Source: Brevibacillus_D fluminis_A
Lineage (GTDB): Bacteria > Bacillota > Bacilli > Brevibacillales > Brevibacillaceae
Reading direction: 5' to 3'
NCBI RefSeq assembly: GCF_052072235.1
Contig: NZ_CM125436.1
Coordinates: 62,001-126,000 of the forward strand
DNA length: 64,000 bases
Of the stretch, positions 7,961 to 16,548 are shown piece by piece. Each line of letters opens with the position of its first letter. Position 1 is the first letter of the stretch. The translations under genes and the position numbers were made by a program. The notes beneath the pieces were generated by a model that was not told the DNA's origin, did no database searches, and was given only the letters and a program-made list of their open reading frames with translations.

Positions 7961-9991
7961 ATGTCACAAGCTTCAAAGCCAACGTATTACATTACGACAC
8001 CGATTTATTACCCGAGCAACAAGCTCCATATCGGAAATGCGTATACCACGATCGCAGCGGATGCGATGGCCCGCTACAAGCGTTTGCGCGGATTCGATGT
8101 GTATTACTTAACAGGGACGGACGAACATGGTCAAAAGTTGCAAGAACGCGCAGCGACCGAAGGACTGAAACCGCTTGAATTCATCGATCCGGTTGTCGAC
8201 TGGATTCGCGATCTGTGGGATCGACTGGACATTTCGTACGATGACTTCATCCGTACCACGCAGCAGCGCCATAAGGATGTTGTACAAAAAGTTTTCCAAC
8301 GCTTGCTGGATCAAGGCGATATTTATTTGGGAGAATACGAAGGCTATTACTGCGTGCCGGATGAAGCGTTTTGGACAGAAACGCAGGCGAAGACGGACAA
8401 AGGCTATTTCTGTCCGGACTGCGGCCGTGAAGTAAAAAAGGTAAAAGAACAAAACTATTTCTTCCGCATGTCCAAATACCAGGACCGCTTGCTTCAATAT
8501 ATTGAAGAAAACTCGGACTTCATCCAACCGGAATCGCGACGCAACGAGATGATCAACAACTTCCTGAAGCCAGGGCTGCAGGACTTGAGCGTATCGCGCA
8601 GTACGTTTGACTGGGGCATCCCGGTGCCGAGCGATCCGAAGCATGTCATTTATGTATGGATCGATGCTTTGACCAACTACATTTCCGCTCTCGGCTATTT
8701 GTCGGAGGACGACTCCAAGTACAAGCGCTACTGGCCGGGCATCCATCTGGTCGGCAAAGACATTCTCCGCTTCCATACGATTTACTGGCCGATTTTGCTG
8801 ATGGCACTCGATCAACCGCTGCCGAAAAAAGTATTCGGCCACGGCTGGCTGCTCATGCCGGATGGAAAAATGTCCAAGTCGAAAGGGAATGTCATCGATC
8901 CGAAATTCCTGATCGACCGCTACAGCTCCGATGGCGTGCGTTACTTCCTGCTGCGCGAAATCGCATTCGGCCAAGATGGCGTATTCACGCCAGAAACGTT
9001 CGTACAGCGCCTCAACTTTGACCTGGCCAACGACTTGGGCAACCTGGTCAGCCGTACCGTTGCCATGATCGAGAAATATTTTGACGGTGTTATTCCGCAG
9101 CCGACACAGCCGGGCGAATTCGACGATTCGTTAATCGAGCTGGCTCGCAAGACCAAACCGCTCGTTGAGGAGCATATGGAAGAAATGCGTTTCAGCAATG
9201 CGCTCACCCATTTGTGGGAGCTGGTCAGCCGTACAAACAAATACATAGACGAGACGCAGCCGTGGAACCTGGCCAAATCTGAAGAAAACCGCGAACGCCT
9301 CGGCACGGTGATGTACAACCTGGCGGAAAGCATCCGGATCGTGTCCGTCCTGCTGCAGCCATACTTGACCAAGGCGCCGGCAAAAATTTGGCGTCAGCTG
9401 GGCATCGCCGATCAAACGCAAGTCCACAGTTGGGAATCGGCAGCTGACTGGGGCGCCCTGCCTGCAGGCAGCCGCGTGATCCGCGATGAAGTGCTGTTCC
9501 CGCGATATGATGTGGAGAAGGAATTGGAGTTCATCGACGCTTCGACGGCAGAAGCGCGCAAACAGGCGGAAGAGAACAAGAAGAAGCAGGAAGCGTTGGC
9601 CGCAGGAAAGGCTCCGGAAAGCGCGCCTGAGGCACCAAAGGCTGCAGCCAAACCGGAGGATGCAAAAGAAGAAATCAGCATCGACGATTTCGGTAAAGTT
9701 GAGCTGCGGGTAGCTGAAGTCACCGCTTGCGCGAAGCATCCGAACGCAGACAAACTGCTTGTGCTTCAACTCGATCTCGGCTATGAGCAGCGCCAGGTCG
9801 TGTCGGGAATCGCCAAATACTACACACCGGAAGAAATGGTCGGCAAAAAAGTGATCGTGGTGGCGAATCTGAAGCCTGTCAAACTGCGCGGCGAAATGTC
9901 GCAAGGAATGATTTTGGCAGCATCTGTCGGCGATCAACTGACATTGAGCACGGTTGATCCAAGCATGCCGAACGGAGCGATCGTGAAGTAA
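7961..9991 (+). CDS. metG: Methionyl-tRNA synthetase
   Basis: Charges tRNA-Met with methionine; 676 aa from ATG 7961, which has AAGGAGG at the right distance. The HIGH-type motif is HIGN (residues 23-26) and KMSKS is at 303-307. The pair CPDC (YFCPDCGREVKK) lies in the connective zinc region. An Ala/Glu/Lys-rich linker joins the catalytic part to a C-terminal EMAP/Trbp111-like tRNA-binding domain (about residue 570 to the end, VELRVAEVTACAKHPNADKL). The open frame extends upstream through the T-box but has no supporting start there. Expression is predicted to be under the T-box. Confidence 0.97.
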   Translation: MSQASKPTYYITTPIYYPSNKLHIGNAYTTIAADAMARYKRLRGFDVYYLTGTDEHGQKLQERAATEGLKPLEFIDPVVDWIRDLWDRLDISYDDFIRTTQQRHKDVVQKVFQRLLDQGDIYLGEYEGYYCVPDEAFWTETQAKTDKGYFCPDCGREVKKVKEQNYFFRMSKYQDRLLQYIEENSDFIQPESRRNEMINNFLKPGLQDLSVSRSTFDWGIPVPSDPKHVIYVWIDALTNYISALGYLSEDDSKYKRYWPGIHLVGKDILRFHTIYWPILLMALDQPLPKKVFGHGWLLMPDGKMSKSKGNVIDPKFLIDRYSSDGVRYFLLREIAFGQDGVFTPETFVQRLNFDLANDLGNLVSRTVAMIEKYFDGVIPQPTQPGEFDDSLIELARKTKPLVEEHMEEMRFSNALTHLWELVSRTNKYIDETQPWNLAKSEENRERLGTVMYNLAESIRIVSVLLQPYLTKAPAKIWRQLGIADQTQVHSWESAADWGALPAGSRVIRDEVLFPRYDVEKELEFIDASTAEARKQAEENKKKQEALAAGKAPESAPEAPKAAAKPEDAKEEISIDDFGKVELRVAEVTACAKHPNADKLLVLQLDLGYEQRQVVSGIAKYYTPEEMVGKKVIVVANLKPVKLRGEMSQGMILAASVGDQLTLSTVDPSMPNGAIVK

Positions 9992-10010
9992 GGAAAGGAA
10001 GGGCAAAGCT

Positions 10011-10778
10011 GTGCTTATTGATACGCATGCGCACTTGAATGCGCCTGAATTCGCCGAGGATCAGGACGAGGTGATTGCGCGGGCCCGCGAAAACGGCGTC
10101 AGCACGATCGTCAACATCGGCTTCAATGCAGAGACGATTCCGACGTGCATGGAGCTGGTGGAAAAGTACGATTTCATCTATGGTGTTGTCGGCTGGCATC
10201 CCCAGGACGCCAAAGACTTCCGCGACGAGCATCTCGATTGGCTGGAAGAGCTGAGCCGCCACCCGAAAGTGGTCGGATTGGGTGAGATGGGGCTGGATTA
10301 TTATTGGGACACCTCGCCGAAAGATGTCCAGGCTGAGGTGTTCCGCAAGCAGATTCGCTTGGCCCGCAAGCTGCAGCTGCCGATCGTGATCCATAACCGC
10401 GATGCCCACCAGGACATCATCACGATCCTGCGTGAGGAAAAGGCGGAAGAAGTGGGTGGCATCATGCACTGCTTCTCTGGCAGCTGGGAAACGGCAAAAA
10501 TGGCGTTGGACATGAACTTTTACATTTCGTTCGGCGGCCCACTGACCTTCAAAAATGCGCGGGTACCGAAAGAGGTTGCGGTGAAGGTGCCGCTCGACCG
10601 TCTGCTGGTCGAGACGGATTGCCCGTATCTGACGCCGCATCCGTATCGCGGAAAGCGGAACGAAACCGGATACGTCCGACTCGTTTGCGAAGAAATGGCC
10701 CGTCTGCACGAAAAAAGCTATGAGGAAATGGCGGCAATTACGACGGAAAATGCAAAGCGATTGTTCCGGTTGCCATAA
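10011..10778 (+). CDS. tatD: TatD family metal-dependent hydrolase (YabD)
   Basis: A 255-aa TIM-barrel hydrolase of the TatD DNase family. Metal ligands are visible in DTHAHL near the N-terminus, GLGEMGLDYYW, the IHNRDAH strand, MHCFSGSW and the VETDCPYLTP strand. Family members act as 3'-5' exonucleases or deoxyribonucleases; the cellular role in Bacilli is uncertain. Start is GTG with AGGAAAGGAAGGG upstream. It lies 19 bp after metS, as in B. subtilis. Confidence 0.9.
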   Translation: MLIDTHAHLNAPEFAEDQDEVIARARENGVSTIVNIGFNAETIPTCMELVEKYDFIYGVVGWHPQDAKDFRDEHLDWLEELSRHPKVVGLGEMGLDYYWDTSPKDVQAEVFRKQIRLARKLQLPIVIHNRDAHQDIITILREEKAEEVGGIMHCFSGSWETAKMALDMNFYISFGGPLTFKNARVPKEVAVKVPLDRLLVETDCPYLTPHPYRGKRNETGYVRLVCEEMARLHEKSYEEMAAITTENAKRLFRLP

Positions 10779-10794
10779 GGGAAAACACCTACAA

Positions 10795-10830
10795 AGGCAT
10801 CTATTCCGAGCAGGGATAGGTGCCTTTTTT
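10795..10830 (+). terminator. Terminator after tatD
   Basis: AGGCATCTATTCC pairs with GGGATAGGTGCCT (one mismatch) around a five-base loop and ends in TTTTTT. Confidence 0.85.
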
Positions 10831-10831
10831 C

Positions 10832-11114
10832 TCTCTACTAGTATATTCGCCGTTCTAGCGGTGAGATGCATTGCATATTGTTGGAATTGTCGAACAAAAA
10901 GAGAGGATCGACAAATATGGTCGACAGAAAGGGCCTAGTTTTTTCCGAAAATCTTTGGTAAGGTGTATCTTAACTTTTCAAGATTCTCCCAAAAATGCTG
11001 CCCAATGTCTTGTCAATATGCTTATCGTCAGCATATGTCAATTTGACAAAAAGACTAAAGTAGCATAAAATCAATCCTGCTTTGTTTCATATTTTTTGTA
11101 AAGGAGTGTGGGGA
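10832..11114 (+). promoter_or_regulatory. yabE upstream region with sigma-A-type promoter and inverted repeat
   Basis: TTGACA (11043-11048), 17-bp spacer, TAAAAT (11066-11071) make a near-consensus promoter. Just upstream ATATGCT (11016-11022) and AGCATAT (11030-11036) form an inverted repeat that could be an operator. A TTGTCGAA 0A-like box lies at 10887-10894. Nothing coding is supported in this 283-bp gap. Confidence 0.65.
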
Positions 11115-12182
11115 ATGGAGTTAGGCAGGTTTTGGATGACGCGTAAGGCTCGAATAATAGCCGGTTTCGGTGCTCTGGGTCTGGTCGTGTTGTCCGCCGT
11201 TTGCTACTTCGTGATCCTAAGCAACCAGCCAAAGCAAGTAACGCTTGTGGTAGATGGCGTTACGAAAACGTATGAAACACACGCAGCAACTGTTCAGGAT
11301 TTTCTCGCTGAGCAGCACATATCCTACACGGATCAGGATTCATTGACACCTACGATATCGACAGAGTTGAAAGACGCGCTAACGATACAACTAGACACGA
11401 GCTGGGATGTGCCCGTACACGTTGATGGGCAAACGAAAGTGATACATACGTTAAAGCGGAAAGTTGCGGATGTATTGCAGGAAGCTGGGATTACTGTTCG
11501 GCCAAAGGATCAGGTAGAACCTGCTCAATCAGCAAGCATAACCAAAGATTCGCCCATTCAGATTACCCGGATTGATGAAAAGATGGTGCAGACGGAAGAA
11601 CGCGTCCCTTATCAGGAGATGCGCAAAGCCGACGACACGTTGGCAAAAGGGCAGACACGAGTCATGCAAGAAGGGCAAGAAGGAAAAGCGATTTCTCAGT
11701 ATAAGGTCGTTTTAAAGGATGGCAAGGAAGTATCACGCGATTTCGTCAAGCGTGACGTGATTACCCCGAAAAAAGACAGGATTGTCGCAGTAGGGACGAT
11801 GAAAGCGACGATTGCCAGCGCGGAGCCGCGGAGCCAGGCCGTAGTGGCGGCATCGCTCGTATCGCGCGGAGGCAAGAATTTCAGACCTCACAGCGTATTG
11901 AAAGGCGTTACGTTGACCGCGTATTCGCCAGATGTCGGAACGCATACCGCATCCGGGCACAAAGCGGAGGCTGGGCGGACCATTGCAGTCGATCCAAGCG
12001 TAATTCCGATGGGCTGGTGGGTGTACATTGAAGGCATCGGCTATCGCCGGGCCGAAGATACAGGCGGTTCGGTAAATGGTCATAAGATTGACGTTTTTCT
12101 GAGCAGTGAAGCAGAAGCGAGGCGCTTTGGCTTGAAGCGGGGGAAAGTCGTCTACATCATTGGACCAAAGAAACCGGAATAA
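11115..12182 (+). CDS. yabE: YabE-like cell-wall protein with DUF348, G5 and 3D domains
   Basis: A 355-aa secreted or membrane-anchored protein related to Rpf/Sps wall enzymes. The order is: one N-terminal membrane segment (about residues 15-35), two DUF348 repeats (each starting with VxVDGxTK), a G5 domain, then a C-terminal 3D domain with the three aspartates in IAVDPSVIPMG, AEDTGG and KIDVFL. The 3D domain resembles the MltA catalytic fold, so peptidoglycan hydrolysis is inferred. B. subtilis YabE is longer and, as I recall, has more DUF348 repeats. ATG 11115 follows GGAGTGTGGGG; the open frame begins 33 bases earlier. Confidence 0.88.
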   Translation: MELGRFWMTRKARIIAGFGALGLVVLSAVCYFVILSNQPKQVTLVVDGVTKTYETHAATVQDFLAEQHISYTDQDSLTPTISTELKDALTIQLDTSWDVPVHVDGQTKVIHTLKRKVADVLQEAGITVRPKDQVEPAQSASITKDSPIQITRIDEKMVQTEERVPYQEMRKADDTLAKGQTRVMQEGQEGKAISQYKVVLKDGKEVSRDFVKRDVITPKKDRIVAVGTMKATIASAEPRSQAVVAASLVSRGGKNFRPHSVLKGVTLTAYSPDVGTHTASGHKAEAGRTIAVDPSVIPMGWWVYIEGIGYRRAEDTGGSVNGHKIDVFLSSEAEARRFGLKRGKVVYIIGPKKPE

Positions 12183-12200
12183 TGAATGCTGTGCAAATGG

Positions 12201-12227
12201 CAGGGGGCGATCCCCTGTCTTTTTTTA
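12201..12227 (+). terminator. Terminator after yabE
   Basis: CAGGGG (12201-12206) and CCCCTG (12212-12217) pair around GCGAT and are followed by TCTTTTTTT. Confidence 0.85.
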
Positions 12228-12339
12228 TTCATAACGGAAATGGCGAAGCGATTCCAAGTAAAACATTTTGTTTTTGAAATCGATATGGTATTCTTTTTTG
12301 GATAAAATACTGGAAGAAACCTTACGGGAGAATGCGTCC

Positions 12340-12897
12340 ATGAAGATAAAAGAAATGATTGTTGTCGAAGGAAGAGACGATACCGTCGCCATCAAGCGTG
12401 CCGTCAATGCCGATACGATCGAGACCGGCGGTTCTGCGATCAATGAAACGGTGCTGAAAAAAATCCGTCTGGCCCAGGAAAAGCGGGGCGTGATCGTCCT
12501 GACCGACCCGGATTATCAGGGAGAGCGCATTCGCAAAATCATCAGCCGGGCGGTACCGGGCATAAAGCACGCGTTTATTACGCAAGAGGACGGCACCAAG
12601 AACGGCGATATCGGGGTGGAGAATGCCTCGCCTGCGACGATCATCAAGGCGTTAAGCGAGCTGCGAACGGAAATGACCGAATCGGAGGGAGAGATATCTC
12701 TCGAGGATCTGGTGGAAGCGGGGCTTTCCTCAGGACCGGATTCCAAAGCGCGCCGGCTGAAGCTCGGCGAACTGCTTGGGATCGGCTATGCCAACGTCAA
12801 ACAGATGCACAAGCGGCTGAATGCTTTTCAGATCAGCAAAGAAGACTTTTTGCAGGCAGTAGCCGCGTTGAACAGCGAAAAAGGAGATCGGCCATGA
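12340..12897 (+). CDS. rnmV: Ribonuclease M5
   Basis: Matures 5S rRNA from its precursor with the help of ribosomal protein L18. The TOPRIM domain is clear: VVEGRDD near residue 9 and LTDPDYQGERIR around residue 50-60. Start ATG 12340 (MKIKEMIVVEGRDD) matches the family N-terminus and has GGGAGAA upstream; an upstream in-frame extension from 12268 is not supported. Length is 185 aa against 186 in B. subtilis. The stop overlaps the rsmA start by four bases. Confidence 0.95.
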   Translation: MKIKEMIVVEGRDDTVAIKRAVNADTIETGGSAINETVLKKIRLAQEKRGVIVLTDPDYQGERIRKIISRAVPGIKHAFITQEDGTKNGDIGVENASPATIIKALSELRTEMTESEGEISLEDLVEAGLSSGPDSKARRLKLGELLGIGYANVKQMHKRLNAFQISKEDFLQAVAALNSEKGDRP

Positions 12898-13790
12898 CAG
12901 AGAAGCTCAAAGATATCGCTACACCCACCAGAACCAGGGAGATTTTAACGAACCATGGGTTCACCTTCAAAAAGAGCCTGGGACAAAATTTCCTCATCGA
13001 CACCAATATTTTGCATAACATTGTAGAGTCGGCTGATTTGGACGCGGACAAAGCGGTGATGGAGATCGGCCCGGGCATCGGCGCGCTGACCGAGCAGCTG
13101 TGCCGCGCTGCAGGCCGTGTGACGGCGGTAGAGATCGACCAGCGCTTGCTGCCGATCCTCGCCGATACATTGTCGCCATACTCCAATGTCAGCGTCGTGC
13201 ATGGCGATGTGCTTGAACTCGATTTGCACCAAGTCGTTCGCGAGCAATTCGCCGGCTATGACAAATTCAGCGTCGTCGCCAATCTCCCTTACTATGTGAC
13301 CACACCGATCTTGATGAAGCTGCTGGAGGAGCGGCTGCCGATCGAGAACATCGTCGTGATGATTCAGAAGGAGGTGGCGGAGCGAATTGCGGCCAAGCCC
13401 GGTTCGAAGGATTACGGGTCGCTCAGCGTGGCTGCGCAGTTTTATGCAGAAGCAAGCGTGGAAATGATCGTGCCTGCCAGCGTGTTTGTGCCCAAGCCCA
13501 ACGTCGACTCTGCCGTGATCAAGCTGGCGATCCGCCAGAAGCCCGCCGTCGATGTCCTGGATGAGGCGATGTTTTTCCGGGTGGTCAAAGCCTCGTTTGC
13601 CCAGCGGCGCAAAACGTTGCTGAATAACTTGCAGCACAATCTGTTTAGGAAAGATCAAAAGGAAGCAGTAATACAGCTGTTGGATTCGATTGGTATAGAT
13701 CCCGCACGCAGAGGGGAAACGCTTTCATTAGACGAGTATGCAAAGCTGGCAAATGAAGTTGTCCGTACCGGATTGCACCTAAATAGTTAA
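12894..13790 (+). CDS. rsmA: 16S rRNA dimethyladenosine transferase RsmA (KsgA)
   Basis: Dimethylates the two adjacent adenosines near the 3' end of 16S rRNA; 298 aa. LGQNFLID at about residues 29-36 begins the SAM site, VMEIGPGIGALTEQL is motif I, and NLPYYVTTPI is motif IV. The small C-terminal helical domain ends normally. It is coupled to rnmV through the ATGA overlap. In B. subtilis yabG follows; here the next gene is veg. Confidence 0.96.
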   Translation: MTEKLKDIATPTRTREILTNHGFTFKKSLGQNFLIDTNILHNIVESADLDADKAVMEIGPGIGALTEQLCRAAGRVTAVEIDQRLLPILADTLSPYSNVSVVHGDVLELDLHQVVREQFAGYDKFSVVANLPYYVTTPILMKLLEERLPIENIVVMIQKEVAERIAAKPGSKDYGSLSVAAQFYAEASVEMIVPASVFVPKPNVDSAVIKLAIRQKPAVDVLDEAMFFRVVKASFAQRRKTLLNNLQHNLFRKDQKEAVIQLLDSIGIDPARRGETLSLDEYAKLANEVVRTGLHLNS

Positions 13791-13841
13791 AAAATATGAA
13801 AAAATCGACAAGCTACAGCATGGTTTTTGCAAAAATGACCG

Positions 13842-13911
13842 TTGACAAAAACTCAATTTCGTTGCTATAATTTTAAATTTGTTTGACAAAATAGTAAGGA
13901 GCTGTTACAAT
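13842..13911 (+). promoter_or_regulatory. Tandem sigma-A-type promoters of veg
   Basis: Promoter 1: TTGACA (13842-13847), 18 bp, TATAAT (13866-13871). Promoter 2: TTGACA (13883-13888), 17 bp, TACAAT (13906-13911). Both are nearly consensus and only 40 bp apart, and the region is AT-rich. The B. subtilis veg promoter is among the strongest known, so high constitutive output is expected here. Confidence 0.85.
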
Positions 13912-13937
13912 AGGATTAAGCGAGGTGGATGAAACAA

Positions 13938-14210
13938 ATGGCTAGGAACGCGTTACTTGATATTAAACGCTGTTTGGACGGGCACATTGGTCAACGCATC
14001 ATGCTCAAGGCGAATGGCGGCCGCCGTAAGACCGTTGAGCGATCAGGCATCCTCGAAGAAACGTACCCATCTGTTTTTATCGTAAAGCTGGACGATGATC
14101 AACTTTTTGAAAGGGTCTCTTACAGTTACGCTGACATCCTGACGGAAACAGTTGAGCTTACTGTTTGTCGTGAACAAGAACATATCCGCATCACCTACAT
14201 CCAACAGTAG
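13938..14210 (+). CDS. veg: Veg protein (biofilm-associated)
   Basis: A 90-aa protein whose LKANGGRRKTVERSGIL and ERVSYSYADILTETVEL segments are the Veg family signatures. In B. subtilis Veg stimulates biofilm genes by acting against SinR and affects spore outgrowth. ATG 13938 is preferred over ATG 13929 because GAGGTGG (13922-13928) is at the right distance only for the former. A terminator overlaps its 3' end. Confidence 0.93.
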   Translation: MARNALLDIKRCLDGHIGQRIMLKANGGRRKTVERSGILEETYPSVFIVKLDDDQLFERVSYSYADILTETVELTVCREQEHIRITYIQQ

Positions 14211-14236
14211 AGCCTAGTGGCTCTGCTGTTTTTTCA
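14204..14236 (+). terminator. Terminator after veg
   Basis: ACAG-AGAGCC and GGCTCT-CTGT pair around TAGT and are followed by a T run. The stem starts inside the last codons of veg. Confidence 0.85.
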
Positions 14237-14310
14237 TTTGTGAACGAATAATCCGGAAGTTTGAAAAGAAGCGACATTTGGGCGCGGGAGTGAGGGATAG
14301 CATTTTGGCG

Positions 14311-14317
14311 CATACTA
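14311..14317 (+). promoter_or_regulatory. Possible sigma-G -10 element for sspF
   Basis: CATACTA matches the -10 consensus of forespore sigma-G promoters. No clear -35 is visible at the proper spacing, so this is tentative. SASP genes of this family are normally sigma-G dependent. Confidence 0.35.
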
Positions 14318-14349
14318 CGGTTGTTTAACGAGAAAAGGGGGCTGTTCAG

Positions 14350-14541
14350 ATGGGTCGCAGACGCGGCATCATGTCCGATCAGTTTAAGATGGAAATCGCC
14401 AAGGATTTAGGAATTTATGACACCGTCCAAAAGGAAGGGTGGGGCGGCATTACCACACGCGACGCCGGAAACCTCGTGAAGCGGGCAATCCAGATTGCGG
14501 AGGAAGCGCTGGCCAATCAAAATTCCAATTCATCTCGTTAA
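14350..14541 (+). CDS. sspF: Small acid-soluble spore protein SspF
   Basis: A 63-aa alpha/beta-type SASP-related protein. MGRRRGIMSDQFKMEIAKDL and the GWGGITTRDAGNLVKRAI segment match SspF of Bacillus. Such proteins coat DNA in the forespore. The ATG is preceded by AAAAGGGGG. It stands alone between the veg terminator and its own terminator. Confidence 0.95.
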   Translation: MGRRRGIMSDQFKMEIAKDLGIYDTVQKEGWGGITTRDAGNLVKRAIQIAEEALANQNSNSSR

Positions 14542-14546
14542 ATAAG

Positions 14547-14572
14547 AAAGCTGGGGAAACCCGGCTTTTTTC
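14547..14572 (+). terminator. Terminator after sspF
   Basis: AAGCTGGGG and CCCGGCTT pair around a short AAA loop and end in a T run. Confidence 0.8.
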
Positions 14573-14771
14573 TATTGTACAGCCGGGATGGGGTACGTTT
14601 TCCAGCAACATGGGAGATACTGATGAAAGCAGGTTTTCGTAAAGAGAATTTGAAAAAGTAGCTTTTCTTTTAGGTTAGTAGCAGGCAGTTTCTCCCTATG
14701 ATACAATGGACTACTAGAACAGATCAGGAGAAAGCTCACAATTATTTAAAGTAGGCAGGGGTGAACGTCCA

Positions 14772-15650
14772 GTGCAGTTCTCCGAAAAGGCGCCGGCAAA
14801 AATCAATTTAACCTTGGACGTGCTGGCCAAGCGGCCTGACGGTTATCATGAAGTGGAAATGGTGATGACCACTGTGGACTTGGCAGATCGAATCGATCTG
14901 ACGCTCTTGTCCGACAGACGAATTCAATTGGAGTGTTCGGCGAGCTTTGTGCCGGATGACTCGAGAAACCATGCATATAAAGCGGCGCAGCTTTTGCAGG
15001 AGCAGTACAATGTTTCGCAGGGCGTACATTTATACATAGATAAGCAGATTCCCGTCGCGGCAGGATTGGCAGGCGGCAGCAGCGATGCAGCAGCAACGCT
15101 GCGCGGATTGAATAGATTGTGGAATTTGGGTTTGAGTCTGGATGAGCTGGCAGAGGTTGGGGCGCAGATCGGGTCTGACGTACCTTTTTGCGTGTACGGA
15201 GGGACAGCCCTGGCTCGCGGCAGAGGGGTTCAGTTGACGCCGCTTCCGACGCCGGTTCCATGCTGGGTGGTGTTGGCCAAACCGCCGATCGGCGTATCGA
15301 CGGCAGATGTATATGGAAACTTGGCGGTAGATCGCATCCAGTCGCATCCGCGCACGGAAGATATGGTGCGTGCCATCGCCGGGCAAGATTTTGGCTTGAT
15401 GTGCAGCTCGCTTGGCAACGTGCTCGAGGAGGTTACTCTCTCTCGCTATCCGCAAGTACGACAGATCAAGGAATTAATGCTCGCCTCCGGAGCCGATGGC
15501 GTGTTGATGTCAGGCAGCGGTCCGACCGTTTTTGCGCTTGTGCAAAAGGAAGCAAAGGTGCACCGAATCTACAATGCGCTGCGCGGTTTCGTGAAAGAAG
15601 TGTACGTAGCGCGAATGTTAGGTGGGGCAGAAGTTAAGGTACTTGCCTAA
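14772..15650 (+). CDS. ispE: 4-diphosphocytidyl-2-C-methyl-D-erythritol kinase
   Basis: MEP-pathway isoprenoid enzyme, 292 aa, GHMP kinase superfamily. APAKINLTLDVLAKRPDGYH at the N-terminus, the ATP loop PVAAGLAGGSSDAA and the C-terminal MSGSGPTVFAL are the three GHMP motifs. GTG start at 14772 follows GGGGTGAA. A TACAAT box at 14702-14707 may be the -10 of its promoter, with no good -35. The order ispE-purR matches B. subtilis. Confidence 0.95.
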   Translation: MQFSEKAPAKINLTLDVLAKRPDGYHEVEMVMTTVDLADRIDLTLLSDRRIQLECSASFVPDDSRNHAYKAAQLLQEQYNVSQGVHLYIDKQIPVAAGLAGGSSDAAATLRGLNRLWNLGLSLDELAEVGAQIGSDVPFCVYGGTALARGRGVQLTPLPTPVPCWVVLAKPPIGVSTADVYGNLAVDRIQSHPRTEDMVRAIAGQDFGLMCSSLGNVLEEVTLSRYPQVRQIKELMLASGADGVLMSGSGPTVFALVQKEAKVHRIYNALRGFVKEVYVARMLGGAEVKVLA

Positions 15651-15680
15651 TTCCGCACATAAGTGTTAAATTAACATCAT

Positions 15681-15693
15681 AATATTCGGATTT
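15681..15693 (+). promoter_or_regulatory. Possible PurBox half upstream of purR
   Basis: AATATTCGGATTT differs by one base from the reverse form of the PurBox consensus (AWWGTTCGGWWWT). A second TTCGG follows at 15693-15697. It lies 15 bp before purR, close to the ribosome binding site. PurR represses its own gene in B. subtilis, so autoregulation is possible but only weakly supported. Confidence 0.3.
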
Positions 15694-15707
15694 TCGGAGG
15701 AAGAGAA

Positions 15708-16526
15708 ATGAAAAAATTACGCAGGAGTGCGCGTTTGGTCGATATGACGCAATACTTGCTCGCTCATCCTCACACCTTAATTCCGCTCACCCTGTTTTCA
15801 GAGGAATACGGTTCGGCAAAATCCTCGATCAGCGAGGATTTGTCGATCATTAAGGAAGCCTTCGAAAGCCAAGGTGTCGGTGTACTCAAGACGGTAGCCG
15901 GTGCAGCAGGCGGTGTGAAGTATATTCCTCAGGTCAATCAAGAGCATTCGAAGGTGTTCATGGCAACGCTGATCGAGCAGCTCGCAAAGCCGGAGCGCGT
16001 TTTGCCGGGCGGTTATTTGTACATGTCCGACATTTTGGGCCATCCGACCACGCTCGCTCAAATCGGCAAACTGTTTGCGACCGCATTTGCCGACCAGGAT
16101 GTAGAGGTTGTCATGACGGTGGAAACCAAAGGGATTCCGCTTGCCTACGCAACGGCTGCTTATTTGAATGTGCCTGTCGTGATCGTGCGTCGTGATAACA
16201 AAGTGACGGAAGGGTCCGTCGTGAGCATCAATTATGTATCGGGCTCGAGCAAACGAATCCAGACGATGTCGCTGGCTCGCCGCGCATTGCCAGAACAGTC
16301 CCGGGTGCTGATCGTCGACGACTTCATGAAGGCGGGCGGAACCGTTCGCGGGATGATCGATCTGTTGCAAGAATTCCGTGCGACCGTTGTCGGCTGCGGT
16401 GTTATGGTAGAAACAGCGGATGTTTCTGAGCGCTTGGTCGACGAATACATATCACTGGCAAAACTGAACGAAGTTGACATCAAAGAAAAACACATCCAGA
16501 TCGAATTGGGCAGTTACTTTCAATAA
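15708..16526 (+). CDS. purR: Pur operon repressor PurR
   Basis: A 272-aa repressor that senses PRPP. The first about 70 residues form a winged helix (LRRSARLVDMTQYLLAHP, then SAKSSISEDLSIIKEAF). The rest is a phosphoribosyltransferase-like domain with the PRPP loop VLIVDDFMKAGGT near residue 205. In Bacilli PRPP prevents DNA binding. ATG 15708 follows GGAGGAAGAG. ridA follows 22 bp later and is probably in the same transcript. Confidence 0.96.
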   Translation: MKKLRRSARLVDMTQYLLAHPHTLIPLTLFSEEYGSAKSSISEDLSIIKEAFESQGVGVLKTVAGAAGGVKYIPQVNQEHSKVFMATLIEQLAKPERVLPGGYLYMSDILGHPTTLAQIGKLFATAFADQDVEVVMTVETKGIPLAYATAAYLNVPVVIVRRDNKVTEGSVVSINYVSGSSKRIQTMSLARRALPEQSRVLIVDDFMKAGGTVRGMIDLLQEFRATVVGCGVMVETADVSERLVDEYISLAKLNEVDIKEKHIQIELGSYFQ

Positions 16527-16548
16527 TAGAGGGAAAGGATGATTTTTG

